Shown piece by piece: positions 22,340-34,162 of a DNA stretch of 64,000 bases; position 1 is the stretch's first letter; each line of letters opens with the position of its first letter. Made by a program: the position numbers and the translations under genes. Location: the NCBI GenBank assembly GCA_014529385.2, contig CM043963.1, forward strand, positions 109,222,912 through 109,286,911. Direction: 5' to 3'. The notes beneath the pieces were generated by a model that had not been told where the DNA came from, searched no databases, and worked only from the letters and a program-made list of their open reading frames with translations. The DNA is from Adiantum capillus-veneris (Eukaryota > Streptophyta > Polypodiopsida > Polypodiales > Pteridaceae).

Positions 22340-22596
22340 CCCCTCCCTCTCCCTCTCTCCCAAAACTTGGAATTTTGATGTTGCTACCACGCCGACCACT
22401 CTTCGAGAAAAGTGTGCCTCAGCGTAGCCTTGAGAGCCAATTTTATCACGAATGTTTTGGATGAGCATTGGATGTTGAAAAATCAAAATACCCAATAAAA
22501 AGGAGGGGGAGAAGGAGAAAATTCGCTTAGAAAATTCATGAAAATAGAGTCCTATTTGAATCTATCATAAAGGGAATTTAGTATGTTCACAAAATT

Positions 22597-22632
<36 letters not shown>
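21935..22632. repeat. Cluster of four (GA)n/(CT)n microsatellites
   Basis: (AG)n at 21935-22004, (CT)n at 22146-22173, (CT)n at 22235-22337 and (TC)n at 22599-22632. Each tract before the last ends in the related phrase GGTTTGATG-x-(CT)n or its complement, with a CATGCC/CACGCC motif nearby. The units between the tracts are therefore diverged duplicates of each other (inverted for the first). Confidence 0.85.
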
Positions 22633-22635
<3 letters not shown>

Positions 22636-22639
22636 TGTA

Positions 22640-23240
22640 TGCACTCTAATGCAAATGCCTTGTTCTCATCCCTCCCTTGCGCATCTGAGCTGTGCAGAGG
22701 CTATCGACCAAGGACTGAAATAATGCTTGGCCATTGCACTGCACCATGCAAATCTCCTCAAAGTGGCTGCATCACATCACCTCCCTAACGTCAGGGAGTT
22801 GAGCTTCATCCTCCGTAGCCAAAGCCTTGCCATCTCAATCTCATAAAAAATGTGTATCTCTCACACTGGCTCTATTGCAGATCTGAGTATGAGGAAACAC
22901 GCCATTGGAGATTTCATATAGATTCTTAAAACGGGTTGGCCTATAGTAAAGCGGGGTGCGATCACTAGGGCCGACATGGTAGCCAAAGTAGGGTGTAGTA
23001 TAACCATGAGCTTCCTTCCATCCACTGCTTGAGATTACTTAGCTTAGCTTCTCTATCCACCCACCAAAGCGTGTTCACATAGCTCGACGACAACCTTGGC
23101 GAGCTGCGTTGTAAGCATAGCTTCCATAACAAATATGCTTGTCGGCGAGGCACAAAGAAGTTTCAATTATCAAAAATTCACCTCAGGCCTTCCCTAGTTT
23201 GCTTCCCCCGCCTGTATTCTCTTCAGAAACGTGTCTCTCT
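22640..23240. other. No recognised feature
   Basis: No gene is recognised. The phrase GCGATCACTAGGGCCGA near 22960 recurs near 24090, which points to a duplicated segment. Confidence 0.4.
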
Positions 23241-23254
23241 CTCAATTAAAAATT

Positions 23255-23294
23255 AAAAAATACTACTGGAAACAGTCCGCGCTGGTAGTTTTTT
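23255..23294. repeat. Palindrome unit, collapsed copy A
   Basis: Reads ACTACTGGAAACAGTCCGCG followed directly by CTGGTAGTTTTTTATAGAG. This is the left arm of the 58-bp palindrome at 24190-24247, with most of the right arm missing. Confidence 0.7.
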
Positions 23295-23317
23295 ATAGAG
23301 AGCACGACTGGCCATGC

Positions 23318-23444
<127 letters not shown>

Positions 23445-23741
23445 AACGAAGGAGACTGATGCAACATGGGTTGCTGTTGGCGCATTGTGTGCACTTGGAA
23501 TGGCTGCCGCTTGTCTGGAGAATGTACCCCCTTTGCATGCCCGATTTAGCTACACTTCCCATTAGTGCAGGTTTATTTGCCTTCTTGATGGTGTTGCTAC
23601 TTATTGTGCCATCATGGATGAATGTCTTAGCAAGGCAGATGCCTTCTCTTTCTTGCAGAAGGTGGGTATTGGGCTCTAGGAAGCAGGTGCGAGAATTTCT
23701 AAATGAAACCCGCCAACAACGCCGTTGTGTGTGTACTGTGT

Positions 23742-23755
<14 letters not shown>

Positions 23756-23772
<17 letters not shown>

Positions 23773-23776
23773 GGGG
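23756..23776. repeat. G21 tract next to (TG)n
   Basis: A run of 21 G follows a short TG repeat and precedes a short GA repeat. Confidence 0.95.
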
Positions 23777-23930
23777 AGAGAGAGAGAAATGCATGTAGCG
23801 GCATCTAGCTTGTTGCCTATAACTCGTGCTGTGCAGTCAAAAGAGGGGAGAGAGAGAATGCTCTTCCACAAGGTAAGCTTGGGCTGGGGAACTTGTTCTG
23901 CGTCTAGAAGCCATCAAAGTTGAGAGATCC

Positions 23931-24385
23931 GGCCCGGACTGTTTCCAGTGGTTTTTTTTTCGTTTTTAATAGAGAGAGATGCACATTAATTGATGAGAAA
24001 GAGAGGGAGGTGTGAAAAGGCCGAAGAGCAAGAGAGAGCGAGAGAGAGGAGCAGAAGAAGTAGACAGCATGCAGGCTCCTTGACGAGAGGGTACGATCAC
24101 TAGGGGCCGAGGTGAAGAGAGCATGGGTGGCCATGCTGACGAGAGGGCTCTAGAAGCCAATTCAGCGTTGAGATTTGGTGTAGAGGGGGAAAAAAAACTA
24201 CTGAAAACAGTCCACGCCGGCGCGGACTGTTTCCAGTAGTTTTTTTTGTCCGTTTTCAATAGAGAGAGATAGGGATACACATTAATTGATCAGAGAGAGA
24301 GGGGGTGTCAAAAGCCCGGAGAGAGAGAGCGAGCGAGAGAGACAGAGGAGCAGAAGAAGAAGACAGCGTGCAGGGCAAGCTTCCA
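23931..24385. repeat. Palindrome units B and C with GA-rich tails
   Basis: Copy B at 23931-23960 has only the right arm (GGACTGTTTCCAGTGG). Copy C at 24190-24247 has both arms (29 bp each, two mismatches, no spacer). Each is followed by a direct repeat of ~120 bp: 23969-24085 and 24258-24385 share ACATTAATTGAT, a GA-rich body, and GAGCAGAAGAAG-x-AGACAGC. The unit was therefore duplicated as palindrome plus tail. Confidence 0.8.
24190..24247. repeat. 58-bp near-perfect palindrome
   Basis: Left arm AAAAAAAACTACTGAAAACA (continuing to 24218); the right arm 24219-24247 is its reverse complement with two mismatches. There is no loop. It may be two terminal inverted repeats joined with nothing between them. 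Confidence 0.9.
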
Positions 24386-24739
24386 TAGCCTCACATGCTG
24401 GGGAATCTCGAGCTCATTTTTAGGAATCTCTCATGCTCCCGGCACGTTACCACAATAGACAGACGTGGACAAGAAGCGCTATTTCCTAATATTCCAGTAG
24501 GTGTTACCCAATTTTAAAAAAGTAATAGGAGACGAATCATGGCAAGATTCCATGCATGCATTAGATATACATTTGATGTCGAATCGGTATGGTACATACT
24601 ACAGACAAAGAGAATGTTGGCAAGACTTGGTAGGGTAGAGGCATTTACAAAACGTCTAAAAAACTAAAAAAAAAACTTTCAAACAAAAACAGTTTTTTTT
24701 ATTCCCATCTAGTTACAAAAATTTTCAAAAAAGGGGACT
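24386..24739. other. No recognised feature
   Basis: AT-rich, no gene signal seen. Confidence 0.4.
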
Positions 24740-25066
24740 TAGTTTTTGTCTATTCCCTGAAGCAACACATTCCCAAGGTTAAGAAAATGCAAAACGGAAC
24801 ATTTATCATTGAAGATGTATTTCCAAGTGGAGCAATTTAGTTGTCCACTCTAGATGGTGAACCAATGGCTAATTGGATGCCATTTAAAGAAGTATAATTT
24901 GTCACTAACCAATGAATTGCTAGAAAAGATGCATGCAGCAAAGCAAAGAAAGATAAAACGACAGCAGGTTATTGATGAAGCCCAAGAGGAAGCTCGGCTT
25001 CGAGTACTCAAAAGGAAAGCTGCTCTCATAAAATCAACAAATACCTATTCTTTTGAGTTGCTTTAG
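24740..25066 (+). pseudogene. Ty3-gypsy pol C-terminus remnant
   Basis: Two frames. The first reads KKMQNGTFIIEDVFPSGAI, a stop, then LSTLDGE, the post-integrase fold of gypsy pol. The second, from about 24880, reads LKKYNLSLTNELLEKMHAAK, the usual end of such polyproteins (a GRxLKKY-type segment then a Lys/Arg-rich helix), and ends at 25064-25066. The 3' LTR follows after ~430 bp. Confidence 0.65.
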
Positions 25067-25493
25067 CCTCGGCCCACTTGGTCAAATAATCTGTAGCTTA
25101 GTATGAACCTTGTCAATGCTTACAATGTTGCACTAGAGTAAGCAAATGTAAATGCTTTCTAAATGAACAATGTTTTTGTCTTATAAGACTAATCCTCTTT
25201 TGTGCTTAAATTTAAATAGTATGCATGCTTAGAATCATGTTTGTGATGACAACGTCACTCAAACACCAAGTAGAATTTGTCACTCTACTTCGGGAGTATG
25301 ATATGGACTAAAGAGCAGACATGCTTGCGGCAACTATGTCTTCCAAGCACCAAATGGACTAGTCATCCATTCTGGAATGATGTCACAGGGTGAAAAGGGA
25401 TCCTCTACCCACTAAGAAATGTAGACTAATGACTAAGAGGTTATCTCTTCTACCTCATAGTCGAGGACGACTATGATTTCAAGAGAGAGATAA

Positions 25494-26134
25494 TGTCAAT
25501 ATCTAACCAACCCAAATGATTTTCTCATAGTAAATTAATCATTTAATGTGGGAGAATAAATGGAAACGAGGGTTAGAATATAGACATGTGCTTATGGATC
25601 TGTCTCAACATGGGACCAAGGTTAAAGGGGTCCAAATGAGAGATGGTTGTTAAAGAGCAATGCTACCTAATGGAGCTTAAAGACCTTAGGGTTATCTTCG
25701 TTAAAGACCTCCAAAAGTTAGTGTTAAAAAGTCCTTTGATCTTCGGCAAGCTAGGGGTGCTGACCTTGAGGTGGGAATCCTACCCAAGCATGAGGTGCTT
25801 GTGAGCTTGCTAAGTGCCCAAAAGCTTGAGGTGCTTTTCACATGCTTAAATGACTAAGGTTCTTGAAGTGTTCAATTCAAAGATAAACTCTCAAGAGGCA
25901 TCAATGTTTTTCATGCTTGATTGACTAAGTGCTTGAAGTATTCAATTCAAACCAAATGACTTAAAGCATAAAGGACACATGTTCAAATGATCCTCCACAT
26001 GTGGCCCTCATGATGTGCTTGAATGCTATTGGATAGGTTTTAAAGGTGTCCAATAAGAATTTAGAAAAATAAAAATGAATAATTAAGTTCTTTCTCTCAA
26101 AGAGGACACATGTCCAAATGAAATAAGTAAGTAA

Positions 26135-26186
<52 letters not shown>

Positions 26187-26940
26187 GGACCAAGCATGAG
26201 AGGGGGGTATATTCTCCCACACACACATACACATTCTCTCATTGTGTGAAGTGCAAAGTGCAAGAGCTCCATCTCCTTCTCCAAGCTTATTGAGAAGTGG
26301 AGAGCCTACACCAACACTCTTGGCTATGGAATTCAAATCCAACCAAGAGCCGTGCTTCAATGCTTAAGCTTGCCATCTTCTTCATCTTCATTACTATGCT
26401 ATTATCCTATGCTAATCAATAAGAGTGATGATAAGTGAGGAACTATTTCTTTCTCCTATAAATGATTCTTCTTCCTCTTTCCTACCCTCATTCCCCGCTA
26501 GCTTTGTCCACCTTTGAAGGTGTTTGAGGCCTTGGGACTGAGGATTGGGATAGTTAATGCTTTTTGCAAAGTTTATGTTATGCTCGTGATGCATGAAGAT
26601 TTGTATCTTCATAGTATCACCAAGGTCACAAGGAACACAAAGATTGTATTGTACCAAGTCTCTCTTGATGGGAGAATCTATACAAACGTCTTTTGGAGGG
26701 GGGACCGGCTCCAAGTAAATCCGGTCCTCAGCTTTTGTCGTGTTCTTTAATACTCTCTCTATTGCAAAAGTATTGTTCATGCCAAGTTAATTAAAGTACT
26801 ATGTTCATGTTGCTACCATCAATTCAGTTCACCCACTATGTTCTCAAAGTGAACTCACAAAAATGCTCACTTTAATTTTCTTAATTCCGCTATTCTCAAA
26901 GTTCATAGGCCATTTCCATTACAACTAGACACAAATCTAG
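25494..26940 (+). mobile_element. LTR of a Ty3-gypsy element (end uncertain)
   Basis: The left boundary is good: GTCGAGGACGACTATGATTT then AAGAGAGAGA, the same arrangement as before the LTRs at 3542 and 7578, and then TGTCAATATC at 25494. Inside are two direct repeats around TTGAAGTRTTCAATTCAAA (about 25864 and 25937) and a (GA)n tract at 26138-26184. I found no clear 3' end; 26940 is only an outer limit. Confidence 0.5.
26138..26184. repeat. (GA)23 microsatellite
   Basis: A pure GA run within the presumed LTR, similar in place to the CT runs of the LTRs at 3542 and 7578. Confidence 0.95.
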
Positions 26941-27569
26941 ACTCATGAGATGAACTTGTGGACCTATTCCATATCAAACCAATAGAGACACATCAATTTC
27001 CAAAACCAGTTACCTCTACGATAACAACTTCAGTCCAGACTCAGCAATTGGCAAGCCAGTACGGTTCCACTCTTTCAACAGTCACAAGCAACACTCAATC
27101 CAGATTCACACATGCCACAAACTGGCCTGGCCAGTCCAATTCTTGAGGAAAAGCCAGTAAGACCAATGCCCTATAACAATCATCAGAGGGAAGATTCCAC
27201 AATCATTAAGAGAATCCTATCACTAAGAACTATCGAGGCCGGCTAATGCACGAACGACATGTCACAAATGGCATACGAAATCTCAAGAGGAAAGGAGTGG
27301 AGAATTTCACGTGTGAAGATAACAATGCGACGAGTGCGCTCTTCTTGACTTTACTCATGCAATCTTGTGCCACTAGCACCCTACCTTACAGAGCTTTGTC
27401 CTTCGCCATCAACAACTGCGCAACTGCAGCAACAAACCTCATCACCTCTCACCCCTTATCCCTCAACAATTGTTGTTGCTCTACTTGATATGCCTCAATG
27501 TTCCTTCTTTGGATTGCCTACTTCTACAAGTGAGTGCACTTTCTCTACACAAGATTATTCCCTTGAATA

Positions 27570-28330
27570 GTGCATGGAAAAGAGAAAAATGTTAGAAAAG
27601 ATGACTAATACCATAAACACCATGTATGCACAAAATGAATCACTATTGGCATCAATAGCTGAAGTAGTCGGTATTGTGGCACACAACAAAATAGGCAAGG
27701 CCACAAGACTACCTTCCAACGCAGACATCACCCAATAGGTTCTCAATACCTTTAAGGCTGACAAGGGAACAACATAGGTGAGTGGTGTGTCACTGGAGTT
27801 GACCACATAAGAGCTAGCTCGTGTCCTCAAGATACCAGATGCAGCCAAACCCACACCAACCACTGCTGATGAAGTCAATACGTACCTAAAGGAAGATGAA
27901 CATGCCAAAAATAAGAGGAAGGATTGGGTAGAGGGCATCCCAGTAGCAACAATAGAATGCACACTATTATATAGGTATATTGCTGAAGCAATCAGCTTGA
28001 AGAACAACCCAACATATATCTCTGAAAAGTTGTTTGCCATGCTACTAGCCAAGACTATTGACCAAGAGACTAGCATCAACATTAGCCAATTCCTCTATTC
28101 GGCAAACTGCTCGCCACCACATTCCAACATTCAAATGGCTTGGGACAAAGTAGCACATGAGAGGACACTAAAGATAACTTTATCATCTTTTGAAGACACC
28201 GAAACGTAGAAAATCGGTAAAGGAAAGGGCAAGGTGACAAACGAAACAAAAAGATCAATGCCCAAAACGGACATAGGATCAGTAGTCAAGAAATCAAAAA
28301 CTTTAGATCTACTTAAGAAGTTTCAAGTAT
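27570..28330 (+). pseudogene. Decayed gag-like reading frame
   Basis: One frame stays protein-like for ~250 codons (MEKRKMLEKMTNTINTMYAQ at the start; IPDAAKPTPTTADEVNTYLK and WVEGIPVATIECTLLYRYIA further on). It is interrupted by three stops that can each be explained by CAG-to-TAG or CAA-to-TAA change (near 27737, 27776 and 27808), plus a terminal one at 28207. It is Lys/Thr-rich at its end. The position and decay pattern fit retrotransposon gag, but no zinc knuckle is seen and I do not recognise the family. Confidence 0.5.
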
Positions 28331-29329
28331 GAACACAAAAACCAGCCATTACATCGACCCTCTAGTAGACATAATTAAAGGGAAAATCAGTGCACCAACA
28401 AATCCTAAGAAAAAAAGTTAATTTAGACAAATCTCAACAACTACTATTGTTCCAACTTAGAACACTGCCAAGCCAAATGCGAGCAAAGACCAAGCATCAA
28501 GGAGTGCTACAGAGCAAGTTCAGGCCATATACCAAACACCACTACCCATAATCCAATTGGACAAGCTTCAGCGCCTCCATAAGAAACCGCTAAAGAGGAA
28601 ATTGGTTATGAAGAAACCGGACCAAGCTTTACAACCTTATGCATTTCCCATGATAGTATATGAGACTAATCACATTGACCCCTCACCCAAGGATTTGCAA
28701 CAACCATTCAATTTGGTTGGAACACCATTGTCAACTCAATCGGGCAAATGATGGAATCCCATGTATCTATCTCCAGTAAAAAGCTGGAAATAGTGAAAGA
28801 ATAATTACAAAAGACCAAGGGAGAAATGGATATACTGAAAAAAGAGATGACTCAATAAAGGTAAGTCTTTGTTACTAGTTGGAATAGCAACAGAGTGCAC
28901 AAACAATATCTAGTCTCAAAAAGAAGATTGGCAAGCTCACAACTAAAAATGATATCACCAAAAAAGAAAAGCACGGTGCCCAACAATCGGCCAAGCGCTT
29001 CCAATCCATCTTGAATGCAAAATGGATTGATTACAAGAGTTTGCATCAGAATCATGAAGTACTGGAAAAGGCCATCATTGAAAAATACATTCACCATTCT
29101 CTTGTCCAGATAGTGTACATTTGTCCTTTCATTGGCACACATCTTCGGGGCATATCATCAATGCCTAATGTGTACAAGGATCCCCCAATGATGGTAAACT
29201 TTAGACTTTTAGTAATCAGTGCCTTTTTCTTATTCTAAGACCAGTACTTTGGAAATCCCCCCTTTCAAAGGTAATTATATAGAAATCTTGCCATTCTCGA
29301 CCTAGTCCATCATGTGCTGAATTCTGGAA
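28331..29329. other. Decayed, possibly coding on the plus strand
   Basis: Short Lys-rich frames without a recognised domain (for example 28557-28751). Probably further gag-like remnant. Confidence 0.35.
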
Positions 29330-30640
29330 AAGTTTAGCATCTATTGGCTCGTCTCATAGAGATGCTCCAGAATGTCCTTATGTACTTTTGGAAAGTGATC
29401 GGCACCACAATAAATCTTGCCTTGATTGTGGAAGATCTTGAATTCAAACTTCATCAAAAACATCATCCATCTAATGAGCCTTACTTGAATGATCACTTTG
29501 TCAATTAGAAAGCAAAATACATGATGGGTCCACATAGAAATGAAATAACTTTCCCAGTAGATAATTCATGAACATTGTAGCATTGAACACCATTCCTAGT
29601 GCTTCTATCTTAGTGGTTGAATAACCTTGTTCAACAAGGCTAAATCTGTGAGACTGACAAAGTAGACTAGGTAGTCCGTCTTTCTATCAGGCGGAGCCAG
29701 TATGGCCCCCATCGCCACTCCAGATGTATCAACATGCACATGGAAAATCCCAATTCGGTTGGCAAAGGGTTGGTGTCCTCTTGATCACATCCTTTAAGCA
29801 TCAAAAGCTCTGATCTCATTTTAGGTCCAGATGAATTTGTTTTCTTTCCAAGTTAGTTCATACAATGGCAAGGCTTTCATTGCAAACATATGAGTAAACC
29901 GTCTATAAAAATTGATATAACCCAAAAAAGAGCTTAGCTTAGATAATGTTGTTGGCACTCTGGCCTACTTAACATACTTGACTTTGTCATTAGCCATCTC
30001 TCGTTTCTAGAAACAATATGTCCTAGAAACTGCCCCTTCTAGACCATAAACACTGTATTTAGACATATTCTTTTTTCTCTACACCTCTGAAAGACTATCT
30101 CCAAAAATAATAAATGAATTTCTTTAGTGGAGAAAATGTTAAAGTCATCCACAAATATGGCCAAAAATGTATGTAGAAACTCTCTGAAAATTTCCATCAT
30201 GCACCTTTGAAAAGTCGTTGGAGCATTGCACAATCCAAATGGCATTATCAAATACATAAACGCTCCCATTTAGTGATGAATGTAGTTTTTGGCCCTATCT
30301 TCAAGTGCAACCCTGAGTTGATTGTAGCCATCATATCCGTCCATAAAACTATACATTTTGTGGCTTGCAATCTCTTCTAACATCATGTCTATAAAGGGAA
30401 GTGGAAAAGAATCCTTAATATTTTGTGCATTCAGCTTTTTATAGTCCACACATCTCGTGTACCACAATGTGATATAGAGGGTAGTCATTGTCGGCATACT
30501 TCCTTATCGCATTGTGGTGCAACATTTCCTTGTTGCACCACAACAACACATATAGCGTACTCTCCCAAGTTGCTATACTTGTGTCACGTTGTGGCACGAC
30601 ATAGTTTAACATTACCTTAAGCATCATCACCAAGGACCAA
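29330..30640 (-). pseudogene. Ty3-gypsy RT/RNase H remnant
   Basis: On the minus strand, starting near 30470: CVDYKKLNAQNIKDSFPLPF, then MMLEEIASHKMYSFMDGYDG (palm start), a stop at 30270, MPFGLCNAPTTFQRCM (RT block) and FVDDFNIFS (catalytic DD retained). After a decayed stretch the end of RNase H appears at 29341-29535 (RLIRWMMFLMKFEFKIFHNQ, then GADHFPKV). The PFGLCNAPTTFQRCM and VDDF forms fit Tat/Athila-type gypsy elements. Confidence 0.85.
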
Positions 30641-33573
30641 AAAATGCAACACTAAGACATAGATAAAAGAACAAGTTGGTATAGATATTGCATAGATTCA
30701 AAGCAATTCCTACTTAGAGTGCCATTATGCTTTTAAGATAAGTACAACCAATGACCAATGCACTAGTTTATTTCTTCCTTTCTACTATTCTTCTTTTTTC
30801 TTTATCTTTGGTGGTTTCTTTGCACTGTTGTCTCTAAAAGCCTTTGCCTTTTGAGCTGCTTTGTTCTTTTTCTTCAGCTCCTTTGGAACTAGTTTTGACT
30901 TGGAGAGGGTTCTTGGACCTCCCTCAGTCTGCCATCAGCCTCTCGAAAAGATTCAATTTCACCTTCTTTTTGTCCTCCATTCTTGTCTTTTGTATAGATC
31001 TAGGCGAGGCTACGTTTGTGCACTTAAGGTGCTGTATAGGCATGATGGAGGTCAAGTCATTTATATATCTCACCTAGTCAAGCACGTGTCATATGGTGTG
31101 GTTGAGCTTAGGGCGGACATTGTGCCACATTCAATGCACCGATGTTAATGCAATCATTAGGACAACTAAAATAACATGATGGAATTTTTTAGACTTCTAT
31201 AAATATGAGATTTTCCTTCACCTTCTCGTACTCTCCAATCATAGAGAGAGTCTATCTATTCAATGCCCTCACCTTTGTAGGTTTTCTTGCCTCCTTTCAC
31301 AAATGGATCCCTTTCAAAAATTGAGATAGATGAGGAGTTGCCATTCTCTAGTGTGTCACCCAAGGACAAGCTCTTCTGTTTTTAAATTAGCCTTCACTAG
31401 CAAGAGCAAGATATCAAGCCAATTTTTAACCTGTCTTCTTATCGCAAGAGTGGGTGGATTTTGAAAGACATTTCTTTGTAGAATTTCTTCACACCTACCA
31501 ACAAAATACAATCACCGGCACATTTGAGCTTGAGGATTCTTGATATGTCCACATGAAGGACATTAGTTTAGAGAGTTCTAAGAAAGATATTTTCTACTGA
31601 GGTAGTCTCAAGCTTTCGATGCATTTGTGTAGGAATGACATCAAATGTCATGTACATAATCATAAGTATTGTTTGGCCGAATACTATGTTGGATTCATAC
31701 TATTTTTGAATGTAAATATAGACGACCACCAACTCACAATGGAGGAGGCAGAGAGTTGTCAATCTTTAGTAATAAGTGATGGGTTGGTCTCACCACCAAG
31801 TGCTGCTTTACATATATCAGAGGTTGTACATCTTCCGAGGGGAGCAGGAGCTTTGAAAATTATATCAACCCTACCCTCCCTGTCAGTGATCATCATTATG
31901 TAATTCTTAATACATCATGAATGTTTTTAACTTGAGATAGGACTATTTCCTCGCTATAGCTGCCGAGAATCTACAAGAGGATGATAGTATAATTGACCCT
32001 ATCAATGACAAGTATTCTATCATGGATGCTCATATAATAGTAGGTGAGTTTGTTGAGCAAGTAGAGGTACTAGGATGTAGCGGCACATGCCACAATGCTC
32101 TCTATGAATGTAGATCTTAGGGTGATGCAAAAAAGTCTTAAGAATGAGTAAGTTGTGGAGAAGTCCTCCATCAATGTCATTGGTGCACTCCTCATCCTGC
32201 TATGGAGAGCTCTCTTGACCTATGTAATGGTGCATTAGTCAATTACAACGATTATTATTTCACCGCTCTCCTATTGGCATTGACTTAATAGGAAACCTCA
32301 ACATCGAATGGCAATAAGAAAATTGCTTATACCCTCCTCTCGCACATCAGTAAATTTCCCATGCATTAACCGAGTAAGCATATAGGGCCGCATTACATGG
32401 CATGCATTAGCACATATTAATACCCATGCACAACACATACCCTAGGGCAATACAATGTCATCCGGGAGGACTCCGACTAGGAGGGGGGAAGCATTCTCAA
32501 TGCGAACCTGACATAGTTAGAAAGTACTAAAAGGGAATTGTTTTCTTTATTTTTGGGTTTTGTTGCATTTGATTGCAGAAATTTGTTGGTGAAACCAAGT
32601 ATATATGCCCTTCTCTAATGTGATTCTACAGAGATATGAGGACAATTGTCAGAAATGAGCCTTTAAGTGAGCAATTCTTATGCAAAAAATGAGAAAAACG
32701 GAGCAATCCGGCCAAAAATATCACGAATAAGTGTACATAGCCGTTTATTTTGCTATTTTTTATTTATTCAAATTTATTGATTTTTTGAGTTAATTTAGTT
32801 ATTTTCTTTTTATTTTTATTAATTATCTAGACAAAAACAAAGAAATTTTGAAAAATCAAGTGAGATGGAGACGGAATGATAAAAGAAAAATACGGGAGTG
32901 ATCAGTAAGTCAAGGGCAACATATGGTGAAGTCTGGGTGCAATTATTGAAAAAAGTTGTGAAAAGCCCGATTTGACCAGTTTTTGGACAAAATGACAAAT
33001 TTTTCGGAAATGGAGCAAATGGAGAAATTTTTTAGCCTAAAGTGCATTTCACGATGAGATAGGAGCACATGTCATATTTTGTGGAAAGTGGCCTGGGGAC
33101 CCCCTAATATAAGATATTTTGGGTCCCACTTACTACCTCATTTTCACTATTCACAGTTAGAGAGAGCTTGAGAGACCTAGAGCGTGTGGATCTTCTACGG
33201 CTTTGTATGACACTCACAGGACTCCGACGGTGCCAGACATGAGAGGTAGGCTCATTACCATGTACTCTTCTTGTTCTATGACGCAAAAAGCTCACGAAAG
33301 CGGCAATGTGGCATCGTCGGGAAGAGACTGAAACGACATTGTAACTCAACAACCGCTAACCTGATAGCTACAAAGCTTGATAGGTAGTTAACCCCAAGCT
33401 AGATGAGCATGTCTATGTCCTCCTATGTTAGTTTAGGTCAGCTAGAAAAACCCTAACGTCTCGGAGCCTGCAAAAGTCAATGTGGAACAAGTCATCAGAT
33501 TGGCGCCAAACTTTATGAGTGGGCGATCCGTGAGGTTATCTACAAACCCGTGTAATTGCCTCCATGTTCAAAT
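30641..33573. other. Non-coding or too decayed to classify
   Basis: A Lys/Gln-rich minus-strand stretch near 30780-30880 may be old gag or protease linker. A TATA-like CTAATATAAGATA at 33102 and TTGGCGCC (33503-33510, a start of many gypsy primer sites) hint at an LTR ending near 33500, followed by an ATG at 33515. The frame from that ATG is cut by copia element 2. The last five bases, CAAAT, are its left target duplication. Confidence 0.35.
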
Positions 33574-33800
33574 TGTTACCATATACATGTGGTAGTGATG
33601 TGTGTGAACACACTAGGACCGCCGGGGCATTTTTTCCCTCTTTAGGAGGTTTTTTCCCCCGTGCATTGTATATACGCCCATCACTCTAGGACTATCTATC
33701 TTTCCATTGCACACTAAGTAATACACTCTCTATTGTGTGCCTTGATCTTCCTTCGTCTTCTCCAAGCTGTGTGTGTTTCTCTGCAACCCTAATTCCAACA
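33574..33800 (+). repeat. 5' LTR of copia element 2
   Basis: 227 bp. It differs from its own 3' LTR at GGACTATC (GGGCTATC) and GATCTTCC (GAGCTTCC). Confidence 0.95.
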
Positions 33801-34162
33801 ATTGGTATCAGAGAAGGTCACGTCCTCCTGGGCTTAGTCGTCAGCTGCTCCAGCACACGCCTGCTCACTTTCTCCGATTTCAGTGAGCTTTGGCGAGCGT
33901 TCGCAGGTTGACAAAACTTTTGGGTAAGCTCAAAGAGCTTGGTCTGCTCAGAATTTTGATTTGGGCTCATTTCGGCCTCCGTTTCCACTACAGGCAGTAC
34001 TGCACAGGCTATTTCGTCATTTTGTGCAAAATTTCTGTCATTGCCGTTTTCTGCATAACAAGTGCCTTATAGTCTTCTACGGTTTGTGCTATATAGCACA
34101 GGTTGTTCCCACTCCGTTTCTCCTATTTTCGGGCAGTTTTCACATCAGGTGCAGTATTTACC

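Noticed and set aside
21929-22495. Open frames encoding Arg-Glu or Ser-Leu repeats, also at 23246-23565
   Set aside because: These are translations of (GA)n/(CT)n microsatellites with no other protein features.
27555-28082. 175-codon minus-strand open frame
   Set aside because: It is opposite the decayed gag-like frame. Its hydrophobic composition mirrors Lys/Glu codons on the other strand, and no domain is recognised.
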